A DNA stretch of 64,000 bases, taken from Paracnuella aquatica (lineage in GTDB: Bacteria; Bacteroidota; Bacteroidia; Chitinophagales; Chitinophagaceae). Shown in pieces: positions 18,601-25,690 of this stretch. The position numbers were made by a program, and so were the translations under genes. A model generated the notes under the pieces. It saw nothing but the letters and a program-made list of their open reading frames with translations. It had not been told where the DNA came from and made no database searches. The stretch covers positions 186,001 to 250,000 of the forward strand of contig NZ_QOWJ01000006.1 of assembly GCF_003332885.2 (NCBI RefSeq), read 5' to 3'. Numbering within the stretch: the stretch's first letter is position 1; the number at the start of each line of letters is the position of its first letter.

Positions 18601-18785
18601 AGGGCACAGTTGCATTGCGGTTGGTAAATAATGCCGGCCAAGTTATTCGGGCTGTGCAGGCATCATTGCCGGCAGGCACCAGCAACTACAATCTTTCCGA
18701 TCTGCAATCCCTGCCACAAGGTGTGTACTACCTCGAGGCCACGTTCAACAGGCAACGATGGGTAGAGAAAGTTGTCAAGAACTAA
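15642..18785 (+). CDS. T9SS-secreted sortilin/BNR-type beta-propeller protein
   Basis: A 1047-residue protein. The N-terminus has a hydrophobic segment (~8-27) without a clear signal-peptidase site, then an acidic stretch (ESDEEEYEEERDENK) and a helical segment. From ~130 to ~870 there are repeated Asp-box/BNR-like motifs (SADGGNTW, SLDAGLTW, STNGGSSF, STDFGATW, TKNGGTTW, SPDAGATW), typical of sialidase- or VPS10/sortilin-type propellers. A fibronectin-III-like module (SYQVEKSTDG) and a T9SS tail (LLVNPVTT, QGVYYLEATF, VEKVVKN) follow. No sialidase catalytic set is evident, so a binding or structural role is likelier than glycosidase activity. Confidence 0.82.
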   Translation: MNRSVVRFVSITSVIVLLASSAFLWNQWSQSIESDEEEYEEERDENKLAGVYQQLGTWFLSKGYPNPQGLAQKYERSWEQHLALKAYTQQLLSKSTSGNNAKEILMGNKLKGLSPVQETVAGTVSGTGGFGSWTAFGPKIFGGRVLCLAINPNLNANGKRTIFAGSASGGIWRTDVSGEGATAWRPVPTGFPVLGVSALVYHPTNTQVLLAGTGEVYRVQSLSKTVGSTSYQNNQLGNIGFNVWRSRGTYGIGILRSADGGNTWTKVLSSDMDDLFGIQQIRFDPNNPSKVYACATNGLYRSLDAGLTWAKIWDKIYVSDVAIDPANSNTIVVAAGNLVNTDKGVWRSTNGGSSFTKVSTGTTGGLPTFRGFIKFDVGGGRLLASVGGASTQQLYSSTDFGATWTAQPGTNFTGPSDQFWFAHDVEINPVTTSQFVLAGVQLYKYTLGGTSMTQIGNGAAYMYTTTSTTSNPNNGYKNAGDQEGPSTYVHDDVHDVEYVAGSGTEFYVASDGGIFRTTNNGTSFTSCNGGLQVHQFYGPSAQSQVSQIFIGGLQDNNTIRFNGTAWARVITGDGGPSMFKPGGDDIVVASRDARNILQSTNKGHAFNSRLSNLGQTHDADARTGFMAPMAVSAANPAIMYVASDNLHVSINSGATFDRDGPTTMTKPIEQNYKTALALAVSPTNADKLYISLSPLAQVSYGDDNLYYNPPANVWKITNGSQTAQAFAKTKVTSNLPDRFVMDFAIHPTNDEIVYAAVGGFGTDHVYVTKNGGTTWAPLGTGMLPDVPINTVLLDPNNPNIIYAGSDLGVYVSPDAGATWLDYGNGFWDATYVIDLVVAPGATADSKKLRAVTHGKGIFDSPLLELSALPVTFNSFKGQKQQQNNLLQWTVSEESQLESYQVEKSTDGITYKTVATVRARNLDGTQVYEYKDHQVGGSFYYRIKSVDLDGTYQYSSVIFLNRSNGEKMTLLVNPVTTTIPLQFHVLQKGTVALRLVNNAGQVIRAVQASLPAGTSNYNLSDLQSLPQGVYYLEATFNRQRWVEKVVKN

Positions 18786-18795
18786 AATTCAATTT

Positions 18796-18820
18796 AAGGC
18801 GCCCCACCGGGCGCCTTTTC
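18796..18820 (+). terminator. Intrinsic terminator
   Basis: A 9-bp stem AAGGCGCCC/GGGCGCCTT (18796-18804 with 18809-18817) has a 4-nt loop and a T-run. It ends 10 nt after the T9SS gene and directly abuts the rsmA promoter. Confidence 0.85.
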
Positions 18821-18826
18821 ATTTAC

Positions 18827-18834
18827 TACCTTTG
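18827..18834 (+). promoter_or_regulatory. -7 box giving a leaderless rsmA transcript
   Basis: TAccTTTG ends 4 nt before the ATG at 18839, so the predicted transcription start falls on or beside the A of the start codon. Confidence 0.5.
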
Positions 18835-18838
18835 CCCC

Positions 18839-19591
18839 ATGTACACGCTTAAAAAATCACTTGGGCAGCACTTCTTAAAAGACGAGGCCGTTTGCCGCCG
18901 CATTGTGGCAGCATTGGAGCAGCACCCGTTTCAACGGTTGCTGGAAGTGGGTCCTGGTGGTGGTGCACTCACCAAGCACTTACTGGAGTTAAAAGGCATT
19001 GATTTTTTAGCTGTTGAGATTGACGATGAAAAGGTGGTGTACCTAAAGCAAACATACCCGCAGTTGAGCGATAAGATCATTCACCAAAGTGTGCTCGATA
19101 TCACGCCGCCTTTTGCTGAACGGTTTACGCTGGTGGGCAATTTTCCATACAATATTTCCACTCAAATTGTATTCAAAGTGTTGGAGTGGAAAGACAGTGT
19201 AGAGTGTATGATCGGCATGTTTCAAAAAGAAGTGGCAGAGCGCATTGTGGCCAAAGAAGGTAGCAAGGTATACGGCGTTATTTCGGTGCTGGCGCAGGCC
19301 TGGTTTGATGGCGAATACCTGTTTACAGTGGATGAAGGTGCGTTCAACCCGCCGCCCAAAGTAAAGAGTGGTGTGATTCGTTTACTACCGAAAAAAGAGC
19401 CCGTGCCCATGCACAGCGAAAAGCGGTTGTTCAATTTGGTAAAAACAGCATTCCAGCAGCGCCGCAAAACCCTGCGCAATGCCTGCCGCGGCTTGTTTGA
19501 TGCGGCTACTTTGCAGGACGAAATATTCAACAAACGGCCTGAGCAACTTTCGGTGCACGATTTTGCGGCCCTTACTTTCAGGATGCAGTAA
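18839..19591 (+). CDS. rsmA: 16S rRNA dimethyladenosine transferase (KsgA)
   Basis: A 250-residue SAM-dependent methyltransferase that dimethylates two adjacent adenosines near the 3' end of 16S rRNA during small-subunit maturation. Landmarks are the N-terminal KKSLGQHFLKD, SAM motif I LEVGPGGGALT at ~38-48, the acidic LAVEIDD, the catalytic motif IV VGNFPYNIST (NxPY with F at the second position), and C-terminal PPPKVKSGV and FQQRRKTLRNACRG. The frame opens at 18758, but the ATG at 18839 starts the conserved N-terminus and is preceded by a -7 box. The protein is cytosolic. Confidence 0.96.
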   Translation: MYTLKKSLGQHFLKDEAVCRRIVAALEQHPFQRLLEVGPGGGALTKHLLELKGIDFLAVEIDDEKVVYLKQTYPQLSDKIIHQSVLDITPPFAERFTLVGNFPYNISTQIVFKVLEWKDSVECMIGMFQKEVAERIVAKEGSKVYGVISVLAQAWFDGEYLFTVDEGAFNPPPKVKSGVIRLLPKKEPVPMHSEKRLFNLVKTAFQQRRKTLRNACRGLFDAATLQDEIFNKRPEQLSVHDFAALTFRMQ

Positions 19592-19624
19592 TGCCCTGTC
19601 GCCCATGTGCTTTGCACGATTCCC

Positions 19625-19632
19625 TATTTTTG
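19625..19632 (+). promoter_or_regulatory. -7 box close to the 2-hydroxyacid dehydrogenase start
   Basis: TAttTTTG ends 7 nt before the ATG at 19640. It supports that ATG over upstream in-frame starts and implies a leader of at most a few nucleotides. Confidence 0.45.
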
Positions 19633-19639
19633 CCCACTT

Positions 19640-20581
19640 ATGGCTACCGAACAAACCCGCGTTCTGATCACTGCACCGGTGCACGAAATGTTGATTGCAG
19701 CGTTTAAAAGCGAAGGCTATGCAGTGGAGTATGCACCCGATATCACTTACGCCGAATTGTTGCAACGCATTCCCGGTGCAAACGGGTTGGTGGTTACCAC
19801 AAGGCTGCCCATTGATAAGGCAATGCTGAACGCTGCAGAGCAATTGCAGTGGATTGGCCGGTTGGGCAGTGGCATGGAACTGATTGATGCGGCTTATGCC
19901 GAAGCAAAAGGCATCCGCTGCATCAGCACACCGGAGGGCAACCGCAATGCCGTAGCCGAACATGTCCTAGGCATGTTGTTGTGCCTTTTGAATAAGATCG
20001 CGTCTTCTTTCGACGAAGTAAAAGCGGGCAAATGGCGCCGCGCCGAAAACCGCGGCGTCGAATTGCGCGGCAAAACCGTGGGCATTGTTGGCTTTGGCAA
20101 CAACGGCGAGGCGTTTGCCCGACTGCTGCAAGGCTTTGGTGTAAAAGTGCTGGCATACGATAAATACCGCACCGGCTTTGGTGGCGGTTATATCGAGGAG
20201 TCAACCCTGGAAGCCATTGCAGCGCAGGCGCATGTTGTTTCTTTTCATGTGCCGCTTACCCACGAAACAAAGCATATGGCCAATGCTTCGTTCTTCAGCA
20301 GCCTGCAGCAGCAACCGGTTTTCCTGACTGCCTGCCGCGGTGGCGTAACCGATACGGCCGCTTTGATCGACGCATTGCAGGGAGGCAAAATTTCAGGTGC
20401 AGGATTGGATGTTTTAGAAAATGAAAAGCTGCAGACATACACCGATGCCGAAAAACAACAGCTTGATTTTTTAACCAGCCAGCCCAATGTTTTAATTACT
20501 CCGCACATAGCCGGTTACAGCGTGGAAGGTTACCGCAAAATGGGTGAGGTGTTGTTGGATAAATTGGATATTCCATATTAA
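19640..20581 (+). CDS. D-2-hydroxyacid dehydrogenase (phosphoglycerate dehydrogenase-like)
   Basis: A 313-residue NAD-dependent enzyme of the D-isomer-specific 2-hydroxyacid dehydrogenase family. The N-terminal catalytic half contains [10 protein letters not shown] and [15 protein letters not shown]. The NAD-binding Rossmann motif is [17 protein letters not shown] at ~138-154. Catalytic positions appear as the Arg in ACRGG, the Glu in DVLENE and the His in TPHIAG. There is no ACT or ASB regulatory domain, so it is the short form. It may make 3-phosphohydroxypyruvate for serine synthesis (SerA role) or act on another 2-oxoacid. No serC or serB is adjacent, so no gene symbol is given. Confidence 0.85.
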   Translation: MATEQTRVLITAPVHEMLIAAFKSEGYAVEYAPDITYAELLQRIPGANGLVVTTRLPIDKAMLNAAEQLQWIGRLGSGMELIDAAYAEAKGIRCISTPEGNRNAVAEHVLGMLLCLLNKIASSFDEVKAGKWRRAENRGVELRGKTVGIVGFGNNGEAFARLLQGFGVKVLAYDKYRTGFGGGYIEESTLEAIAAQAHVVSFHVPLTHETKHMANASFFSSLQQQPVFLTACRGGVTDTAALIDALQGGKISGAGLDVLENEKLQTYTDAEKQQLDFLTSQPNVLITPHIAGYSVEGYRKMGEVLLDKLDIPY

Positions 20582-20706
20582 AAAAAGGTATTACCCCTTC
20601 GTAAAAAGCCCCATCCACACCTCCGGAAAATAGGTGCCCGCAATGGTAGATTTGCTCTTGTGCAAGGTTGTGCATCCACATAACTTGTGCATCAAAATCT
20701 ACCCTT

Positions 20707-21087
20707 ATGAAACTTCGTACGATGGCCTTTTTGGCATTGGCAACTGTTGCCTTTTCTTCGTTTAGCAAACCTGCGTTACCAACCGTCGTAAGCACTGATC
20801 AAACCACTTCATTCGATTTTTTGCGGGTGCACCGCCAGGGCCCTGATGCAGCATTGAGCTGGGCGGCACCTACTGCTGGTATTGACCATTTCCTGGTAGA
20901 AAAATCTTATGACGGCGGCGAGTTTTTTGAACCCGTAACAACAGCACCGGCGCATGCTGGCACCAACCGTTACCGCGATGTAACTGCATTTGGCGGCACC
21001 ATTGTATACCGTGTATCGGCCATCGATGTAAGCGGTGCAGTGTTGTTTTCGGCAGTGGCCGATGTGCGCATCATGAAGCGTGGCTAA
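20707..21087 (+). CDS. Small secreted stand-alone fibronectin-III-like protein
   Basis: A 126-residue protein with a signal peptide (MKLRTMAFLALATVAFSSFS). The mature part aligns by eye with the module that precedes the sorting domains in neighbouring T9SS cargo: HFLVEKSYDGGEF, a ~20-residue gap, then TIVYRVSAIDVSGAVLFS. Unlike those proteins it ends at VADVRIMKRG with no sorting domain. It is therefore probably periplasmic or released rather than T9SS-attached. The ATG at 20707 is chosen because it starts the signal peptide. It is flanked by large T9SS genes on both sides; a fragment left by recombination or a dedicated accessory protein are both possible. Confidence 0.7.
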   Translation: MKLRTMAFLALATVAFSSFSKPALPTVVSTDQTTSFDFLRVHRQGPDAALSWAAPTAGIDHFLVEKSYDGGEFFEPVTTAPAHAGTNRYRDVTAFGGTIVYRVSAIDVSGAVLFSAVADVRIMKRG

Positions 21088-21092
21088 CCCCT

Positions 21093-21138
21093 AATCATTA
21101 CCGGGCGGTGCCTTGCTGCCCGGTAATGATTCCTGTTT
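21093..21138 (+). terminator. Intrinsic terminator
   Basis: A perfect 14-bp stem (21093-21106 with 21118-21131, core ATTACCGGGC/GCCCGGTAAT) has an 11-nt loop and is followed by CCTGTTTTT. Confidence 0.82.
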
Positions 21139-21309
21139 TTAAACAGCAGGTTTGTTGTTGCACAGTGTTGTGTTGTATTGTATCCATTTTATATAGATAG
21201 TCAGTTGCAGTGTGCCACCGGTTGTTGTTTATTTAAATGCGCCGCTAAACTTTTCAATCATCACGCCGTCATAGCAATGCTTTTATAATCCCTACCCTCA
21301 TCCATGCTT

Positions 21310-23268
21310 ATGAAAACATTTCTACTCCTACTTATTACTTGCTGTTGTTTGCTGCCCGTTGCGGCGCAAATTACCACACCTGTAATGCGGGCCAACTTTG
21401 GCGTTGACGGCGACCTGCGGGCCAACTCTTACAACGGGCAACTGCAACCCGGCGACGATTGGTTTAACAACAGCACTGCCGGCACCGGGCAAGCCGTAAT
21501 TGATACTACAGGAGCTGCGGCTATACGTGCCAGTTATGCTTCCGATGTATCACCTTTTCGCAAGCGCATGGCCTCTTTTTACCGCACCATGAGCAAGCCT
21601 GCATTTAGTGTAGTCAACAGCAGGCTGTGGCTCGATGCGCTTTTTGTACGCGATTATCATGGCAACGACACCACCGTATTTGTGGCTGGTTCGGATAAAA
21701 ATGGCATGAGCCCCGCAAGTTGGTCGGGTGGCATACAAAGCATTCCCGACAAGAACGATATTCTGGATATGTACATGCATGTGCGCCGATCGGGGCCCAG
21801 CAGCACCGACTCTTTGTGGATGTTTGGCGGGCTGGCGCTTGACAACGTAACCGGCAACCGCTACTTCGATTTTGAAATGTACCAGACCGATATTTATTAC
21901 GACCGTGCATCGGCACGCTGGTACGGCTACGGCCCCGATGCAGGACATACCAGCTGGAAATTCGACGCGGCCGGCAGGGTCATTTCACCGGGCGATATTA
22001 TTTTTTCTGCCGAATATCAAAGCGCTTCGCTCACCAGCATTGAAGCCCGCATTTGGGTGCATAAAGATGCACTCAACACTAACCCGGTGGCGTTTACCTG
22101 GTCGGGTAAATTTGATGGCGCGGGATCGGGTGCCACTTACGGCTACGCCAGCATTTTGCCCAAAACAAACGGCGCATTTTACACCGGCCTGCAATGCGGC
22201 AACAGCGAATGGGCGGGCCCGTTCGGGCTGGTGTTGCAAGACAACTCAATCGCCACCAATTTCACGGCACGGCAGTTCATGGAGTTCTCGGTAAACCTTA
22301 CCAAGCTGGGCCTCGATCCGGTTACTGTTTTTGGCACGGATGTATGCGGCACGCCGTTCAACCGGATGGTGGTAAAAACAAGGGCTTCCGCTTCGTTTAC
22401 CGCCGAATTAAAAGACTTTGTAGCACCTACCGACCTTTTCCTGGCGCAGCGGGTACAGGCCGCCGCCGAAGTGCCCGAAATTTGCGGCCGGGGCAGTGCC
22501 AGCCGCCTGTCGGTGATCAACCCGGTGCCCACATCGGTGTACACCTGGAGCACACCCGATGGCAGCATCCTGGGCACTACCGAAGGACCTGAAGTGTACG
22601 GCGAACTGGACGGCATGTACATCGTTACGCAAAAATTGATGGCGGGCTGCAGCAACTATGCGCAGGACACCGTTTACATTACCCACGATACCAAATGTTC
22701 GACGCTTGCCGTGCAGAACATTGACATAAAAGCTGCCTTGTATGAGCGCAGGCCGAAGCTGCAATGGACCTGCACCGAAAACAGGGCAGCAATGCATTAC
22801 GAGGTACAGCGCAGCACCAACGGGGTGCATTTTACGACCGTGCACCGCCAGCCCAACAACCGCCGGGGCAGCACCACAGCCACCTATTATTTTACCGACA
22901 GCACCGTAGCGGGGCAAGGCCAAAAAGTGTATTACCGGGTACGGGTAAACTTGGATGCCGGCGCCATTTATAGTGCCGTGGCGCAGGTGCACATGCCGCT
23001 TGAGGAAGGCCTGCACATTTACCCCAACCCGGTAAAAAGCGAGGCGCAACTGTGGCTGGCCGTGGCCGCAAAAGGCAGCGCAAGGGTAAAGGTGCTCAAC
23101 ATGGCTGGAGCTGAGGTGTGGCAGCAAACCGTGCCGGTGGTGCCGGGGCAAAACCGCATCGTTATTGCAGAGGCGGGCCAGTGGGTGCCGGGTAGCTACG
23201 TGGTGGTGGCCGAAACGGCCACGGGCCGGCTGGTGCAAAAGCTATCGGTATCCGGCGCTACTCATTAA
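21310..23268 (+). CDS. Large T9SS-secreted protein of unknown function
   Basis: A 652-residue secreted protein; an in-frame ATG at 21304 is an alternative start. The signal peptide ends LLPVAAQ. The N-terminal ~370 residues are rich in aromatic and acidic residues (FGVDGDLRANSYNG, DDWFNNSTAGTG, GNRYFDFEMYQTDIYY) and look like a jelly-roll or lectin-like beta-sandwich often found in Bacteroidota cell-surface proteins. A PKD/Ig-like stretch around 390-460 (SVYTWSTPDGSILG, ending with Cys pairs) precedes a fibronectin-III-like module (HYEVQRSTNG) and the T9SS sorting domain (HIYPNPVKSEAQL, GSYVVVAETATG). It probably acts at the cell surface; no enzymatic motif is seen. Confidence 0.8.
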   Translation: MKTFLLLLITCCCLLPVAAQITTPVMRANFGVDGDLRANSYNGQLQPGDDWFNNSTAGTGQAVIDTTGAAAIRASYASDVSPFRKRMASFYRTMSKPAFSVVNSRLWLDALFVRDYHGNDTTVFVAGSDKNGMSPASWSGGIQSIPDKNDILDMYMHVRRSGPSSTDSLWMFGGLALDNVTGNRYFDFEMYQTDIYYDRASARWYGYGPDAGHTSWKFDAAGRVISPGDIIFSAEYQSASLTSIEARIWVHKDALNTNPVAFTWSGKFDGAGSGATYGYASILPKTNGAFYTGLQCGNSEWAGPFGLVLQDNSIATNFTARQFMEFSVNLTKLGLDPVTVFGTDVCGTPFNRMVVKTRASASFTAELKDFVAPTDLFLAQRVQAAAEVPEICGRGSASRLSVINPVPTSVYTWSTPDGSILGTTEGPEVYGELDGMYIVTQKLMAGCSNYAQDTVYITHDTKCSTLAVQNIDIKAALYERRPKLQWTCTENRAAMHYEVQRSTNGVHFTTVHRQPNNRRGSTTATYYFTDSTVAGQGQKVYYRVRVNLDAGAIYSAVAQVHMPLEEGLHIYPNPVKSEAQLWLAVAAKGSARVKVLNMAGAEVWQQTVPVVPGQNRIVIAEAGQWVPGSYVVVAETATGRLVQKLSVSGATH

Positions 23269-23317
23269 AAATATTTTGCATGCCGTGTAACTAATTTCTT
23301 TCGCAAAGAATATTTTC

Positions 23318-23481
23318 TATCTTTACGGCCTGGCAACGCTTCGGTTAATTCTGGGGCGTTGCTATTTTTTCGTGTATGCCCCAACGGTTTTTTCTGGGGG
23401 CACAACTTAATGAAGACCATATAAGCTGCCGGTGCCTCGGAGGTGCCGGTTATTTTATTATACCCCCAAAAGCCCATCCAT
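23318..23481 (+). promoter_or_regulatory. Hairpin-rich 5' leader of greA
   Basis: A TAtcTTTA box at 23318-23325 precedes ~155 nt of leader with three hairpins. Hairpin 1 is GCAACGC/GCGTTGC (23333-23339 with 23356-23362) followed by TATTTTTT and resembles an intrinsic terminator. Hairpin 2 is TGCCCC/GGGGCA (23377-23382 with 23397-23402). Hairpin 3 is CCGGTGCCT/AGGTGCCGG (23429-23449) with two G-U pairs, followed by TTATTTTATT. The arrangement suggests premature termination or attenuation ahead of greA. Confidence 0.45.
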
Positions 23482-23955
23482 ATGAGCAGTGTTCAGTACG
23501 TGACTAAGGAAACACTTGAGCAAATGAAAGCCGAACTGCAGCAGATGCGTGGCGTGGACCGTCCGGCGGCTTCCCGCGCTATTGCTGAGGCCCGCGAAAA
23601 AGGCGACCTGCGCGAAAACGCGGAGTACGATGCCGCTAAAGAGGCCCAGGGCCTGCTGGAAGCCCGCATAGCCCTGCTGGAAAGCCAGATTGCTACGGCC
23701 CGTATAGTAGACGAATCGACCATCGATACTTCCAAGGTTTCTATTTTGACCAAGGTAAAAGTGACCAACCTCGCCACTAAAAAACAGGTAACCTACCAGA
23801 TTGTGAGTGAAAAAGAAGCCGACCTGAAAGCCGGTAAAATTTCTGTGGGTTCGCCCATTGGCAAAGGTCTGTTAGGCAAATCCGTAGGTGAGGTAGCCGA
23901 GGTAACGGCGCCTGCCGGCGTGCTGAAGTTTAAAGTGGAAGAAATTTCAATCTAG
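23482..23955 (+). CDS. greA: Transcription elongation factor GreA
   Basis: A 157-residue RNA-polymerase secondary-channel factor that rescues backtracked complexes by stimulating transcript cleavage. The N-terminal coiled coil (residues ~8-75) carries the tip motif GDLRENAEYDAAKE with the acidic residues that coordinate the catalytic metal. The C-terminal FKBP-like domain has IVSEKEADLKAGKISVGSPIGKGLLGK (split motifs) and ends FKVEEISI. Length and order are standard. The ATG at 23482 matches the conserved start (VTKETLEQMKAEL). It follows a hairpin-rich leader, which may feed back on expression. Confidence 0.97.
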   Translation: MSSVQYVTKETLEQMKAELQQMRGVDRPAASRAIAEAREKGDLRENAEYDAAKEAQGLLEARIALLESQIATARIVDESTIDTSKVSILTKVKVTNLATKKQVTYQIVSEKEADLKAGKISVGSPIGKGLLGKSVGEVAEVTAPAGVLKFKVEEISI

Positions 23956-24061
23956 GGATTTGGGATTTACGATTTTGGATTTTCGATTGACGATTTCAGG
24001 ATTCGCAGCCCTTTAAGGGGTACGCCCAACAATCGTCAATCCAAAATCGTACATCGTAAAT
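23956..24061. repeat. Inverted repeat of the 'GATTGACGATT' family (family D)
   Basis: The left arm (GATTTACGATTTTGGATT then TTCGATTGACGATT) and the right arm (AATCGTCAATCC then AAAATCGTACATCGTAAAT) pair over ~30 nt across a ~35-nt loop. It fills the gap between greA and the HIT gene. Related sequence occurs at 25655 and inside leuS at 63860. Confidence 0.75.
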
Positions 24062-24092
24062 GCTCCGCATTCATTTTCAAAAGCACACTCCC

Positions 24093-24491
24093 ATGACTCT
24101 TTTTTCCAAGATCATTGCCGGCGAAATTCCGTCGTATAAAATTGCGGAAGACGACCGGTTCTTTGCTTTCCTCGATGTGTTTCCGTTGCGCACCGGGCAT
24201 GTGCTGGTGGTACCCAAGGTGGAAGTAGATAACCTGTTTGACCTGGAACCCGAATACCTTTCGGGTATCCTCGCATTTGCGCAGCCCATTGCCAAGGCCA
24301 TTGAGCGGGCCTTTGCCTGCAACCGCTGCGGCATTTCGGTTATCGGCCTCGAGGTGCCGCATGCACATGTGCACCTGGTGCCCATCAACAATTCGAACGA
24401 CCTGAATTTTACCCAATCAAAACCCCGCGCTGCCGACGAAGCACTCCAAAAGGTGCAGCAGCGTATTTTAGCGGAGCTGAACCGCGGCTAA
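24093..24491 (+). CDS. HIT family nucleotide-binding protein (HinT-like)
   Basis: A 132-residue histidine-triad hydrolase or transferase. The N-terminal FSKIIAGEIPSYKIAEDD, the central FPLRTGHVLVVPK and the active-site HAHVHLVP (HxHxHxx) are diagnostic; the middle His is the nucleophile that cleaves phosphoramidates such as adenosine 5'-monophosphoramidate. It is usually a cytosolic dimer. The frame opens at 24060, within the repeat, but the ATG at 24093 begins the conserved N-terminus. It lies downstream of greA, from which it is separated by the family D inverted repeat. Confidence 0.93.
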   Translation: MTLFSKIIAGEIPSYKIAEDDRFFAFLDVFPLRTGHVLVVPKVEVDNLFDLEPEYLSGILAFAQPIAKAIERAFACNRCGISVIGLEVPHAHVHLVPINNSNDLNFTQSKPRAADEALQKVQQRILAELNRG

Positions 24492-24534
24492 TGCTTTAGT
24501 TAGTCCTTTTTCTTCAATGATTTTTTCCAATAAA

Positions 24535-24566
24535 AAAACGCACAGTGTTGAACTGTGCGTTTTGTT
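24535..24566. terminator. Intrinsic terminator, shared by convergent genes
   Basis: A perfect 12-bp stem AAAACGCACAGT/ACTGTGCGTTTT (24535-24546 with 24552-24563) has a 5-nt loop and T/A runs on both sides. It lies between the HIT gene and the minus-strand 54-residue ORF. Confidence 0.9.
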
Positions 24567-24619
24567 TTATTAAATGCGGAACCAGGGGTTCCGGTGCGGT
24601 TACTGGTTTGCCAGCAAGC

Positions 24620-24784
24620 TTAAGAAGCCTGCTTTTTAGGCTTGGGCACAGTGCCCAGGCTGGCGTAGCTGATAATACCGTTGGGTGTGATCAGGTGTAC
24701 GGCAGCCAGCTCGTGCTTACTGGAGTAAACCAGTTGCAGTTTTGGCTCGTTGGCCACTGCTGGTGTTGTGTTGTTCTGTTTCAT
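24620..24784 (-). CDS. Small ORF, 54 residues, unknown function
   Basis: A minus-strand ORF, ATG at 24784 to TAA at 24620, encodes 54 residues starting MKQNNTTPAVANEPKLQL, then VYSSKHELAAVHLITPNG, and ending VPKPKKQAS. It has no signal peptide or membrane segment. Codon use (AAC, CTG, GCC) resembles that of nearby genes. A T-rich -7-like sequence (TATTTTTTTG) lies ~20 nt upstream, and a strong terminator lies ~55 nt downstream in the right orientation. I do not recognise the family. Its placement between its own promoter-like and terminator signals makes it more credible than a random frame. Confidence 0.55.
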   Translation of the reverse strand: MKQNNTTPAVANEPKLQLVYSSKHELAAVHLITPNGIISYASLGTVPKPKKQAS

Positions 24785-25136
24785 GGACGGAACTTTTAGT
24801 GTTCAAAAAAATAGGATGCTTAAGGTACAGTTATTTTATTTAACTCATCAATAATTTGTCTTAAAGTTGGCCGCCGGCGCCATTTTTAGCTGGTGGCGGG
24901 CAACGGGCAGTGCAAATTTCTATAATGCCTAAGCCGTTTTGCGGGTATTGCCGTCAGTACGGCGGCTGAGTTTTGGCAGTGCCCACATTAATTAAAAAGG
25001 GAATGGGGGCAAAAGTTTAATGGGTTGAAAAAGATAACGATTTGTTGTACCGGTAACTGTTGTAAAAAATGGCCGCAAATAAAAAGCTCCCTGCCATGCA
25101 GGGAGCTTTTTATTGTTTGTGTGATTGCAAAGATTA
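24785..25136. other. Intergenic region downstream of the Pmp3 gene
   Basis: About 350 bp hold the terminator at 25081 and little else that I can assign. A G/C-rich patch at 24890-24990 contains loosely paired GGGCAGTGC/GGCAGTGCCC arms, too imperfect for an RNA-gene call. Confidence 0.4.
25081..25113 (-). terminator. Intrinsic terminator of the Pmp3-domain gene
   Basis: A 14-bp perfect stem (25081-25094 with 25098-25111, core AGCTCCCTGC/GCAGGGAGCT) has a 3-nt loop and a T-run on the minus strand. It lies ~25 nt past the stop codon at 25137. Confidence 0.9.
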
Positions 25137-25547
25137 TTAGGCACCCAGTACCACGATCAGCGAGTAGATCAGGCCGGGGATGTAGAACAGCAGGGTAAGC
25201 AGCAAGCTGATCCAGAAGCGGGTGTTGATCTCACCTTCGTGCAGGTACACACCCAGTGGTGGCAGCAGAATGGTGATGATCACCAGCAGCAGTTGGTTAT
25301 CAACAATGGGGTCGGCACCTTTTTGCGCTTTCATTTGCTTTACTACTTTCTTGGCGTCTTTCAGGCGCTCTTTTCTTTCTTTAGCCGACAGGTTGCGGAA
25401 CTCAGTCAGGGCCGACTGTACAGTTGCTTCATCTGGTGTGGACGTTGCTGGCCGTGCTGGTGCGGGGAGGCTGGCTGCAAATGTTTGCGGCAGCATTACG
25501 GAAAAGCACAGCATCAGAAACAGCAAGCGAGTAAACACTTTTTTCAT
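25137..25547 (-). CDS. YqaE/Pmp3 family membrane protein with exported N-terminus
   Basis: A 136-residue protein. Residues 1-25 are a signal peptide or first membrane anchor (ending TFAAS). Residues ~30-80 are a basic, helical spacer (LTEFRNLSAKERKERLKDAKK). Residues ~86-135 are a Pmp3/YqaE domain with two membrane helices (LLVIITILLPPLGVYLHEG and FWISLLLTLLFYIPGLIYSL). Pmp3 proteins are small hydrophobic proteins linked to membrane potential or stress; the long leader is common in Bacteroidota members but not in the classic ~55-residue form. It is monocistronic with its own terminator. Confidence 0.85.
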   Translation of the reverse strand: MKKVFTRLLFLMLCFSVMLPQTFAASLPAPARPATSTPDEATVQSALTEFRNLSAKERKERLKDAKKVVKQMKAQKGADPIVDNQLLLVIITILLPPLGVYLHEGEINTRFWISLLLTLLFYIPGLIYSLIVVLGA

Positions 25548-25654
25548 ACACTTTGGTTTTAGTGGAAGTTTTTTTTACTGTTATAAAAATTGGACCAGCC
25601 CCTGGCAACCGCTGTGCTGTACTAACAGGCAAGCATAAATTGTTTTGGGGAAAT

Positions 25655-25690
25655 TGACGATTTACTATTGAGGATTTCGGATTACGGTCA
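25655..25690. repeat. Fragment of the 'GATTGACGATT' repeat family (family D)
   Basis: AATTGACGATTTACTATTG then AGGATTTCGGATTACGG resembles one arm of the inverted repeat at 23956-24061. In the antisense frame it translates to SSIVNRQF, the same peptide as the leuS insertion. Confidence 0.6.

Noticed and set aside
24880-24995. Possible structured RNA between the 54-residue ORF and the Pmp3 terminator
   Set aside because: The paired arms (GGGCAGTGC/GGCAGTGCCC) have mismatches and the loop is long; no promoter is evident.
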